In this document: one piece after another, positions 54,357 to 64,000 of the stretch
Position numbering within the stretch: position 1 is the stretch's first letter
Layout: each line of letters begins with the position of its first letter
Source: Chenopodium formosanum
Lineage: Eukaryota; Streptophyta; Magnoliopsida; Caryophyllales; Amaranthaceae
Assembly (NCBI GenBank): GCA_024500155.1
Contig: CM044862.1
Span: 46,696,001 to 46,760,000, forward strand
Reading direction: 5' to 3'
DNA length: 64,000 nt
The notes under the pieces: generated by a model
Database searches by the model: none
What the model was told of the DNA's origin: nothing
The model's input: the letters and a program-made list of their open reading frames with translations, nothing else
Program-made: the position numbers and the translations under genes

Positions 54357-56939
54357 TGATCGAGGGATTAGATAGTGTCGTTAGTCTACTAACCCTAATC
54401 AAATTAACAATTTATAATACCTAAACTACCCTAATACGAGTATAGGGGTAAGTAAAGGGTCGAACCCAAAAGGACTAAGTGTATCAATCTATGCTAATTA
54501 GACTACTAGGAAAGCTTGTGAGGTAAAGAGAGGTTCAACTAACACTGCTAAGAGCAAATAACTAAAACTAGGGAAAGTGGAATCCAATTACATCAATGCA
54601 TTCAACAACATCAAACAATTAGATGAAAATGACCTCAATTAGGACGATTTACACATTTAACTCACTCTCGCGCAATTAAACATGTTAATAATCCTACTAA
54701 ACTAATTCACTCTCGTGCAACTAGCCTAGCAAAGATATGGAGGAATTTAGGGCTCTCAAACAACTCACTTTCGCACAATTGATTGAAAACACAATTAAAA
54801 GCATAGAATCAATTAGCTAGAAAGATTCTAATCCATAAAAGCATCATCCATACACAATAATCAAGAAACAATTTCATACTAACCACAATCAATCATTAAA
54901 TTAATTAACATAACCTTCATCCATTTCCCTAGAACAAAACCTAAACTAACATGGTGAACAAAAGTATGGAAAACAAGGTAAAATAATAATAAAAGCAAGA
55001 ATCAAATAATTAAACTAATTAAACTACTCAAATCAACAAATAAATAAGCAAAAACAATAATAAATGAAAGCAATAAAGGTGAGAGAAAGTTAGGAAAACT
55101 CATTGAATTTATGAGAGGAAAATCCACAAATTTGCTTCTTCAAAATCCCAAAAACTCCATGAAAAATCCAATCTTTCTCTCTCTAAACTACTCCTAAACT
55201 AGAGAGAAAAACTCCTAATCTAACCCTAAGAGAGAGAAAATAAAAGATCTAAACTAATCTAATCTAGGCTAAACTAATGTTAAGTGAAAGTTTGAAAATA
55301 ACCCCAAAGGAGTATTTATAATACAAGGCTAAATAAAATAAAGTAAAAGAGAAAACTAAAAAGAAATAAAAACTAAACTAAAATAATTGAAATAACTAAA
55401 CTAAAAAAAAAACCAAAAACAACAAAACTAAAAATAAAATAAAATAAAAGGAAAATGAAAAGGAAAAAGAAAAACAAAACAAAACCCAACAATTTTCCCA
55501 AAACCCCTCAGACCCACGATCATCTCTTTCATTTCGCTGCTCTGAACCTTCATCCAACATCACGTATCATCATCTTCGTTCATTCTCCATCATCATCAGC
55601 GATTATCATTCAATCAACACCGCTCATCAACCACAATCATCTAGCATCACCAGATTCTCGGCCTTTGGATTAATTGAAGAAATCGTGGCCGCCCAATTTT
55701 CATAAAAATCACGTGAAAAGCTCGTGATTAACCCACAATTGTGCGCCCACACAGACATCACACAGAGGTCGCGCAAAGCTTCTGTCTCGACTCTGATTTT
55801 GGACTCAATTTCGTGCGCTTTCTGACAGGGTTGCGCGGCCGCGAGTCGGTTGCTCTATAAGTTTGGGTGTTGGGCGAAATGCGGCTATAATTGGTGAGTA
55901 ATTGGGTGGTGATTTGGGTGGTTAATTGTGGGTGAAGGGCTGGTGGTTTAATTGGTGTTGCGGGGGTCGAATTGATGGGCGGTTGTTGATGGTGGTTTTG
56001 GCGGTGGCTGGTGCGAATTTAGGAGTGATATCGGTGCGATTGGAGGCGGTTTGGTGATGTTGGGTGGTGTGTGTGTGTGGTTGGAGATGCGGGGCTGTGC
56101 AGGTTGGTGTTGCTTGATTTGGTTGCGTGAGGTTGGAGGAGAGTGCAGCTGTTGTGGTTTGCGTGGTGGCGCTGCTGGTTGTTGTTAATTGCTGTTGTTG
56201 TTGGTGTTGGTTGCGGTTTTGAGAGGGCTGAGAGGTGGTGTTGAAGGTGCGATTGGTGGTGGTTTGGTGAGTGTGATTGAAGGTGTGTGGTGGTAAGTGG
56301 TGAGCTGCGTGGCTGCTCTGTTTGGTTGATGGAGGTTGCTGTGAGGGCTGGTGGTGTTGAGGAGTTGGGAGCAGGGGATTGTGTGGTGTAGGTTTAGAAA
56401 GGGTGTGGTGTAGGTTAAGCTGGCAGCAGTAGGTTGGCTTGTGCATTATGCCTCGAACCTTGGACTTTGAACTCAAACATGACCTTGAAACCCGGAACAC
56501 CTACAACCAAAAACACGAGGGTGAATTGGAAAATAAAATAAAATAAATAAAATAAAGTAAAATAAAATAAGATAAATAAAGTAAAATAAAATAAAATAAA
56601 ATAAAATTCTAAAACTAAAGAAATAATAAAATTAAATGAAATAAAATAAAATAAAATAAAATACGAAACTAAAATAAATAAGAAAACGAGATAAAAAGAG
56701 AAATTATTAAAAATATAAACTAACGACTTAAACTACAAACATTAAAAGAAAGAAAAATAAAATAAAACACGAAAATAAACTAAAAACTATAGAAAATTAC
56801 AAAAATACTCAAAATAAAGAATAAAAGGCAAGAATAATAAAATAATAGAAATAAAGGATATAAAAGGTGAAATGATTGGAAAATAAGCCGGAATACGACT
56901 CAATAAACACCCTAAAAGTGACATAAAAGTCACTTATCA
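54357..56939 (-). repeat. 5' LTR of copy C (2583 bp)
   Basis: It runs from TGATCGAGGG to CACTTATCA in plus orientation. It matches copies A and B. A minus-strand TATA box lies at about 55313-55320 and an A/C-rich tract (minus strand) at 55922-56500. (AATAA)n runs lie at 56525-56665. A GGGTCGAACCC motif (54457-54467) is the reverse of GGGTTCGACCC in B. Confidence 0.92.
55313..55320 (-). promoter_or_regulatory. TATA box of copy C LTR
   Basis: TATAAATA on the minus strand, then CTCCTTTGGGGTTATT. The downstream inverted repeat is weaker than in copy B because of one substitution. Confidence 0.6.
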
Positions 56940-56944
56940 GTGGT
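56940..56944. repeat. Right target-duplication candidate GTGGT of copy C
   Basis: This matches 50176-50180. After it the family-2 LTR continues with GGTCAGGTGCG, as in the uninterrupted LTR near 63615. Confidence 0.65.
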
Positions 56945-57883
56945 GGTCAGGTGCGTGAGGGAGCAGCGGTGTGGTTGGGTTGTTGTTGCGGCTGCTGTGG
57001 TTGATTGTGGTGGAGATGGAGCAGGGGAATTGGTTGCGGATTGTTTGGCGGTTGATTGGAGGCAGCAACGGTGGCGATGGTTGTTGGGTGGGTGGTGATT
57101 GCAGTTGTTGGGGTGCGTGGATTAGTTTGGTGGTGTGGTGAAGGTTGTAGGTGGACCTGGGGTTGCGGGGGTGATTGGTGGTGTTAATTGATGCGTGAGT
57201 GAAGGAAGGTGCGGTTGTGGTGGCTGTTGAGGCTGGTTTGGTTGGTGGCAGCAGGGGAGTTGGTGGCTGGTGAGTGGTGTTTTCGGGGGCTAATGGGTTG
57301 GTGTGAAATGGTGGTGGCACTATGGTGATTTTTGTGGTAGGTTGCTGCCAGAGGAGTTTTTAGGTGGGTGAAATTGGTGGGTGATGGTGGTGGTGGTTGC
57401 AGCTCGTGTTTGTGATTCGTTGTGGCTGGAGTTTGACTTTTGACATTAATTCGGAAACCAACCTCACTTGACTTAAAACCTGAACACATACACACAAAAC
57501 CGAGGAAAGGGATTGGGACAAAGAATAAAATAAAATAAATAAAATATAAAATAAAAGAAATAACACTAAACTAATAAAAATTAAATAAAACAATACAAGT
57601 AAATAAAATAAAATAAAATAACAAAATAAACTTAAAACTAATAAAAACTATGAAAGTCACAAAAAAAAGGAACGAAATAAAATAAATCGAAAGCAAATAA
57701 AATATGAAAATAAACTAGAAACTAATTAAATAAAGAAATTAAATTAAAATATACTGAAACTAAGAAATAAACTAGAAACTTTTTTAAAAAGAAAACAAGA
57801 GAATAAAAGGGAAAATAAAGGAAAATAATCACGAAAATTACTCTAAAACTACTCCCTAAGAGTGACATAAGTGTCACTCATCA
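56945..57883 (-). repeat. Family-2 3' LTR, second segment
   Basis: It continues the LTR broken at 50180 and ends GTGTCACTCATCA. The plus strand is GT-rich (GTGGTTG-type), so the minus strand is A/C-rich, like the U3 of family 1. Short Pro/Thr/His-rich frames in it look compositional. Its right half, from about 57500, has (AATAA)n-type repeats. Confidence 0.85.
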
Positions 57884-57922
57884 AATTCCCCCCAGCTAAA
57901 CCTTTGCTCGTCCTCGAGCAAA
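57884..57922 (-). other. Polypurine tract and hairpin of element D
   Basis: The minus strand has TTTGCTCGAGGACGAGCAAA (57922-57903) and then GGTTTAGCTGGGGGGAATT up to the LTR start at 57883. The hairpin is identical to the one in copy C. Confidence 0.8.
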
Positions 57923-60083
57923 GCTAAGGCAAAAGAGAATAAGATGGATTTATTGAAAGCAAAAGAAACAAAATAGAAACAAAGAGAAAGAATGTACACT
58001 AACTCACTGCCGTAGGAATCACGGATGCATTTAGCGTATGCATCAAGCCCTTTAAACCTCCATGTCGCCAAAGAGGACGAGTAAGCTCTCGTGAGGGTTT
58101 CCTAAGAGGTTTAACCCACAACTCTCGACAAAAACCAAGGCAAGGAAACAAATGGAAAAAGAGAAGAAACATGAAAAGAGAAAACAAACACAAGCTCATG
58201 TATAGACAAAAGATAGGGACAAGTACTAATGAATGCAAACCTTTCTAAATGGACAAATGTATGCACGTTCCAAGATGTCAATGGTTGATTGAAAAATAAT
58301 ACATGCTAAGCATAGAGAACTACTTAGGACTCAATCCACACTAGCCTCAACCAATCGGGCCACGTTCTCTCCACTAGCTTCAAATCAACCCTTAAGCTAG
58401 CTTCTCAAGATTCCATGAAAGAACCTGAAAAAGATAAAGAAATAAAAAAAACCTTTGAGAAGGTAATCCCGACGTCTTAACTATGCATACTCTTTCCATA
58501 GGTTTGAAGTATATCTCCCTCCATCGTTCTTTTGACCTAATCCAGTAGAGTCTAAGGGTCTTTTTATTGGTAGTAACGTAAGGCTAAGGGTTAAGGCGGG
58601 GTAAAAAAATTTGAAATTTGGTGAAATTTCCTAAGTGAAGCAAAAAGTGCGGCCAACACTCAAAAACAACTCAAGAAGTCACTAAATATCAAACCAAAAA
58701 ATATCAATAATGCCACTCCCTCAAGCTTATTCAACACCAACATACAATATATACAAAATGAAGGAACGATCCCCCCAAGCTTGAACAAAGCATTGTCCCC
58801 AACGCTTAAACTAAGGAAGAAAACGAAACCAGAAAAAATATTTTTATTATTTTTGTTTCTTTTCCAATTTTTTTTAAATATTTAGTTTATTGTCCTTGCC
58901 TTTTTAACTATGGACGGCTTTTTCTAGCAACATCATTTGATTTTCTTGAATTGCATCTTTATTTTGAAACTCAGCTCTAACCAAATCTAAAAGTGCTTCT
59001 TGTTTATGATCAATATTCTCAAAACTCAAACCTCACATGCCAATGCTTCACTAACTAAAAGATTGGTAAACATAGGCCATTAGGTTTGTAATGCGGTTTA
59101 AACAAGAACGGGAAACATAAGGCTCAAATTGGTTAGCAAGTAGGTAAATGCAAAATAGAAAATCAAATTTGTAACAAAACAAAAAGAAGATAAAGAAATA
59201 TGAGAAAGGGGTGCCCTTTTCCTCCCCTAATGTGCTTCGGTCACGATCTTGGGAGCTATAAGTCAAAACAAGGATCAAGACATGCATAGCTAAGGATCCA
59301 AATGTGCCACACAACAAAATGATGAAGGCTAGAACAATGTTACCTCACAAGGGATTAGAAGTAGTCAAATACCAACCAAGAGTGTCAAATCCACTATAGA
59401 GAGCAACACCATCTTACCACATACCCGTGAACTAAGGCTTCATGGATTCCTAAAAGTTCTTAACCCGACGACCTTAGCTTGTAATATCATAGAGTCAACC
59501 AATGACACTCTCAAATCGTGCATACATTAACCACTTAGGAAGAAAGGCATTCAAGAGTAAACAAATCCACAAGATATAATGTCCAATTTAAGTTAAAACA
59601 AAGACGCAACACCTAATTGCCTTGATCAAAACGAAAATCTTTTTGTATTTTTCAAAAGTATGAAAAACATGGAAATGAATATACTCAAGTGCATGACATA
59701 TATGAATCAACATCCACCAAACATGATAGAATACCCTCCCCCAAGCTTGAATGAGACCAAGCTCTCAAATCATGAACAATGAAACCAAAGAGGGGAAAAC
59801 AAGGAGAAATTAATCTAACATTACCAACACATGATCTTCAAGTCACAATGAGTAAGAGAGAGGGAATAGAAGGATATTACCGGATATGGAGAAAATGCAA
59901 AATCACACAAAAACCCAAAATAACCTCATAGGATCCACAATCTCTACAAATAAGGCTTGAACTCCACATGATAGGTAAGTTGAGGCACATTTCCTTGATT
60001 CTTGATCATCATCAATGCACAAGAGTATATCGAGTTGTGTACCTAGCAAGAAACACAAACACGTCCATGAGAGAAAATCTAAT
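57923..60083 (-). other. 3' untranslated region of element D
   Basis: No gene is seen. It is collinear with the 3' region of copy C: ACTCACTGCCGTAGGAATC, GGGCCACGTTCTCTCC and two internal AAGCTTGGGGG tracts (near 58770 and 59740) match at the same order and spacing. This region is better conserved between families than the LTRs. Confidence 0.7.
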
Positions 60084-61764
60084 CTAAAAAGAAAAGAAAA
60101 TGACAGTAATAAAACACGGGTTACTTCCCACAAAGGCTTGTTTAACGTCCCAGCGAGACCGCTCTAGGAAATTATAATTCAACGCACGCAAGATCTTGTC
60201 AAATGCACTACTACACATTTCATGGGGGTGTAAATAGGCAAATGACGGAATAAGAACGTGCAACAAAATCATTGCACGCAAGTGAAGAGGGAGATGACAA
60301 AAGAAAGAAGAAGAAGGATCGAAAGGAAACTCAAGGAAGTTAGAAGTAGAAGAAGGAAAAGAATAATGGAAAGAAAAGGAAAAAGGCAAATCCTCATCAC
60401 AAAATTTTTTGTTGACAAAATTCCTCTCTTCCTCAGTAATGATGGAATGAGGGACATGAAAATCATCCATAGAGGGCGGCTCCCCAATAGCCTCTTTGAG
60501 ATAGGAAGGGAGAGAAATAGGGTAAGGAAGGATGTGGTCAAACCTTAGAGAAAAAGGGGTACGAGAAACGGGAAAAGGGGTAGCTACTCCCTCACCACAA
60601 GGTCTCACATCGCCAATGAGGGCATGAAAATCAATCATAGAATCCTCAAATGAAGGGCACTCATGATCTACACCTCCCTCAAGCTCAAAAACTCCAAGGG
60701 AATCAACCTTATCCTCCTTTTAACCACAATAAACAACCTTTCCTTCAACTATCTCAAAACCTATGGTCCCAAAATCGTGCATGAATGGAGGTAGATTCAT
60801 CTCAAACTCATCTAAGTCCCAAGAAGCGTTCTCGATGAAATCATCCAATGATCTATAAGTCCTCATATGACTCTCGAAAAATATGTTGGACATTACCTCA
60901 AAAGAGTATATATACTCATAGATTAAAGGGTCACAAACATACACTTGAGACTCATCAAGATGGGAAGAAGGATTAGGATTTTCAAAATCAACACTCTCTT
61001 CATTTTCAACTCCTTCACCATCACTCAAATGCTCTCTAATGGGATCCTCACTCATATGGGGAAGAGAAGAAGAATGAAGGGTATTTTCTTAAGAGTTGGC
61101 TAGTTAGAGAATTTGACTCTCAAGCATCTTCATTCTAGCTTCCGTCTCCCTATTCTCAACTTCCCTCATCTCGTTATACTTCTCTATCATCTCCATTATT
61201 TTCATTAACTTCTCTTCCTTTAAATTTTCCATAGATTACCCTCATAAAAGGACTCATTAGAAGCATAAGGGAAATCATTTGAAACAATGTAAGAACAAGA
61301 AGATGGGGTGGGGGGATCATTCACATTATAAACATGAGCATCATTATATTGGGGAGAGGGGGCATAATCAAGCAAATGAGATTCATCATCAACAATAGGA
61401 GATAGAGAGTTGAAATTACTTGTACTAGGTTCACAAATAAGATCACAAGACAAATCATGGGGATGCATACAACCAATAAACTATTATCACATTGAGAATC
61501 AAAATTAGCAACATTACATGCCCTATTGCGTACATTATTAGCAAACCGTACAAAAAAGCTCCAAGCACTATGAACCAATAATGCTTGAAATTCGTCATTA
61601 AACCTACTTTCAACTTCATATCTCGTTTGTTCATTCACGCCATAATAACAAATCTCACAAGCTTCACAAGGATTACAACCATTATAGTTCAAAAACCCTA
61701 CAAGTCTATGGAAGTAGACATAAAAAGACTCATCATCATATTGAGGAAAAGAAAAATGTGCCAT
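60084..61764 (-). pseudogene. Broken gag-like gene of element D
   Basis: The start ATG at 61764 gives MAHFSFPQYDDESFYVYFHR, then YYGVNEQTRYEVESRFN and SAWSFFVRFANN, a diverged version of the family-1 gag domain. Frameshifts follow near 61465. Middle parts (61468-61220, 61055-60720) are acidic and contain a predicted coiled-coil stretch (ENLKEEKLMKIMEMIEKYN). The last piece (60638-60084) has MCSSAFDKILRALNYN and WDVKQAFVGSN, kept with family 1. The frame is broken, so the copy is not intact. Confidence 0.8.
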
Positions 61765-61868
61765 TTTTCAACAACAAAAACAAAACAAAGAGAATAAAAA
61801 CAAATCAAAAGAAAAATATATACAATGGACTAGTCTCAATAAGATAACACAACAGTAATAGAAGCCGT

Positions 61869-61886
61869 TCCCCTGCAACGGCGCCA
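61869..61886 (-). other. Primer-binding site of element D
   Basis: The minus strand is TGGCGCCGTTGCAGGGGA, one base different from the Athila-type site. It lies three bases inside the LTR end at 61890. Confidence 0.85.
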
Positions 61887-61889
61887 ATT

Positions 61890-64000
61890 TGACAAGGGAA
61901 TAAACGCGTCGTCAATTGTCTATACCTAGATCAAATACAATTTATACAACCTAAACAAACCTAATACGAGTATTTATACAACCTAAACAAACAATAGGGG
62001 TCGAATCACACAGAACACGAATAAACACCACCAAATGTTATCGACAATTAAGCTAGTCCGGAATAAGAGATAAAAAACCTAAAGTCTAAAGATGCTAAAA
62101 CGAGAAATAAAACATTAAGGGAAATGGTTTTGGTATAACACTCACTTAAACATAAACAAAGGCATAGAAATTGAATTAATTATGAACTAAACATGCTCGA
62201 ATATCGAAATAAAGGATCCAATCTAGCCGCCTTTTGGGGTCAATTGGCTTCTCCTAATATAGCCTCTATGTTTCCACATTAGAACCACATACTAAGAGGT
62301 ACTATTAAATAACAATCGATAGTAATGAACCTTAACTAAGTCAACTTTCGTTTATTGTTAGCAAAGATTCACCTTTAATCAACCAACAATGTGCACTTGC
62401 AAGAAGATTAAAGAATATCAAGCAAATAAAGACTTTAATCACAAATAAATCAATTCTAAACCCTAGAACATGCTCAAGATCCAACTACACCACAACCATC
62501 CCCTTAATGGGGAAATTACTCACTAATCATGCTAATAACAAGATTAATTAACAAATAATCAAGAATAAACATGATTAACAAGCAATACCAACAACTAAAA
62601 TAATAATTAAAATAAAGCAAATAAAAAAATAGAGGAGAGAGAGTTAGAGATTCTCATTGATTGAATGTGAAAATGTACAAACAAGATGATCAATCTTCTT
62701 CTTCAATATCCAAGCTCAACAATGGTGAAACCCTCACTTTCTCTCTCTAAACTACTCTAATCCTAACCTAAACCTAGAGAGAGAAGCTCTCCTAAAAACT
62801 AATTAGAGAATAAAATAGATGATAATTGTTTTTCCTCCCCTTCTAATTACCCCAAAAATGGGTATATATACAAAGCTAATAAGAAAATAATAATTAAATA
62901 AAAGAAAAGAAAAGAAAGTAAAAAGGAAAAAATAAAATAAGAACCTCAATATACAAATAAAAAAAAAGAAATAAGAAAAAGGGAAAAAAAAAGAAATTAA
63001 AAATAAAAGAAAAAGAAAACATTAAAAACAAAATCAATTCCCACAAAACAACCAGACTCCAATCTCCTTCTTCGACTTTTCTTGGCTGCTTGAACTTCAT
63101 CACCACTTCACACCATCATCACCGCACATCATCATCACAAATCGAAGATCAACGACCATCACCAAGCTTCAATTGTTTGATCTCATCAAATATCATGTGC
63201 GAGGCTCGTGAGGTGGTTCGGTCAAACCATGGGTTGGTGTGGCCGAACTATGGGGTTGGTTCGGTCGAACCATGGGTGTGTTTGACAACACCTATTCAAT
63301 TTAGATAACTTCAAAAGTTTCTGACAGTTTTGGCACTTCGACCGAACTCCTATGCGGTTTGCCCGAACCCGATTAATTTGTGATTGCTCTAATTTTTGCC
63401 GTTGCTTATGCGAATTGGTGGTTTCATGACTGATTGTTGCAGGTGGACAGTGGTGCAGGGGTTGTTTTTGTGGGTTGCGATTAATTGCGAGTTGGGTGGC
63501 TGAAATGGAGTGGTTGTGGTGGTCAGAGTTGTGGTTTGGTGGCTGTGACTTTTTGTGATTGAGAATGGTGGTGGTGAGGGGATTGTGATTTATTGTTGCG
63601 GTGGTCGTTGGTGGTCAGGTGCGTTGATTGGGTGCGTGAGGGAGCAGCGGTGTGGCTGGGTTGTTGTTGCGACTGCTGTGGTTGATTGTGGTGGAGATGG
63701 AGCAGGGGAATTGGTTGCGGATTGTTTGGTGGTTGATTGGAGGCAGTAACGGTGGCGATGGTTGTTAAATGGGTGGTGATTGCAGTTGTTGGGGTACGTG
63801 GATTAGTTTGGTGGTGTGGTGAAGGTTGTAGGTGGACCTGGGATTGCGGGGGTGATTGGTGGTGTTGGTTGATGCGTGAGTGAAGGAAGGTGCGGTTGTG
63901 GTGGCGGTTGAAGCTGGTTTGGTTGGTGGCAGCAGGGGAGTTGGTGGCTGGTGAGTGGTGTTTTCGGGGGCTAATGGGTTGGTGTGAAATGGTGGTGGCA
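61890..64000 (-). repeat. 5' LTR of element D (cut by window end)
   Basis: It begins TGACAAGGGAATAAACG and matches 48446-50180 and then 56945 onward. It would end about 560 bp beyond the window. A minus-strand TATA box lies at 62863-62870. From about 63400 to the end the plus strand is GT-rich (GTGGTTG, GGTGGTG). Confidence 0.9.
62863..62870 (-). promoter_or_regulatory. TATA box of element D 5' LTR
   Basis: TATATATA on the minus strand in context TTTGTATATATACCC. It is identical to the box at 49404-49411, so it is the probable promoter of the element. Confidence 0.6.

Larger units (their letters stand above)
50181..56939 (-). mobile_element. Gag-only LTR retrotransposon, family 1, copy C (single LTR)
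   Basis: This minus-strand element has a 5' LTR at 54357-56939, a primer site at 54334-54351 and an uninterrupted gag frame. A long 3' region follows, ending in a purine tract at 50181. No LTR follows the tract on the left. Instead the family-2 LTR resumes directly after the GTGGT candidate duplication. The 3' LTR is therefore precisely absent. The gag frame is uninterrupted, so the copy is younger or better preserved than A. Confidence 0.85.
48446..64000 (-). mobile_element. Gag-only LTR retrotransposon, family 2, copy D (cut by window edge, interrupted by copy C)
   Basis: This is a minus-strand element. The 3' LTR is at the left (48446-50180 plus 56945-57883, split by copy C). The internal region is 57884-61889 and the 5' LTR starts at 61890 and runs off the window. 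A primer site lies at 61869-61886. A hairpin and a purine tract are near 57884-57922. It has a gag pseudogene but no pol, so it is non-autonomous. It is homologous to family 1 in gag N- and C-termini but has quite different LTRs. Confidence 0.88.

Noticed and set aside
1..64000. tRNA, rRNA or microRNA genes
   Set aside because: No cloverleaf, rRNA block or convincing foldback precursor was recognised by reading. A program scan would be needed to exclude small ones.

Overview
The window is nuclear DNA of a flowering plant, almost certainly a eudicot with a large, repeat-rich genome. It is AT-rich and consists mostly of nested LTR retrotransposons around a host-gene island of about 7.8 kb. The two host genes resemble Arabidopsis At1g33340 (ANTH clathrin-assembly protein) and At2g36980 (mitochondrial PPR protein). 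The species cannot be fixed from the sequence alone.

Layout, left to right. (1) 1-4759 is the 5' part of a minus-strand, gag-only LTR element (family 1, copy A). It sits inside the 3' LTR of a decayed minus-strand Copia element, 4760-13807. (2) That Copia element abuts a minus-strand LINE, seen in two pieces (13808-15004 and 36705-38452). The LINE is split inside its reverse-transcriptase coding region by a 21.7-kb plus-strand Ty3/gypsy element of the Tat (Ogre-like) lineage, 15005-36699, with a perfect TAGAG target duplication. (3) The Tat element has LTRs, a tRNA-Arg-type primer site, gag, protease, RT, a degenerate RNase H, a second RNase H and an integrase. It also carries two antisense plant-mobile-domain genes, 30019-28572 and 33033-30863. 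Its gag is interrupted by a family-1 solo LTR (20131-22671, duplication AGGTT). (4) 38453-40656 is the end of an older Tat-type LTR, itself interrupted by another solo LTR (38956-40508). (5) 40657-48445 is the host island: the ANTH gene on plus, the PPR gene convergent on minus, and a chloroplast-type HSP70 pseudogene fragment. (6) 48446 to the window end is a second gag-only element (family 2, copy D). Its 3' LTR is split by family-1 copy C (50181-56939), which has an uninterrupted 592-codon gag frame but only one LTR.

The nesting gives a relative order of events. The old Tat-type LTR and the LINE are earliest. The Copia and Tat elements follow, and family-1 copies A and B inserted into those. 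On the right, C inserted into D.

The most interesting signal is in the Tat element. Seven clusters of GGCGCC-centred palindromes are spread along it. Those in the LTRs and upstream of both antisense genes lie 12 to 43 bp from a TATA box. This suggests one promoter module is shared by the element's genomic RNA and by captured host-type genes on the opposite strand. Other notable points are the precise one-LTR structure of copy C, short motifs conserved between otherwise different gag-only families, and hairpin-bearing tandem repeats beside the Tat polypurine tract.
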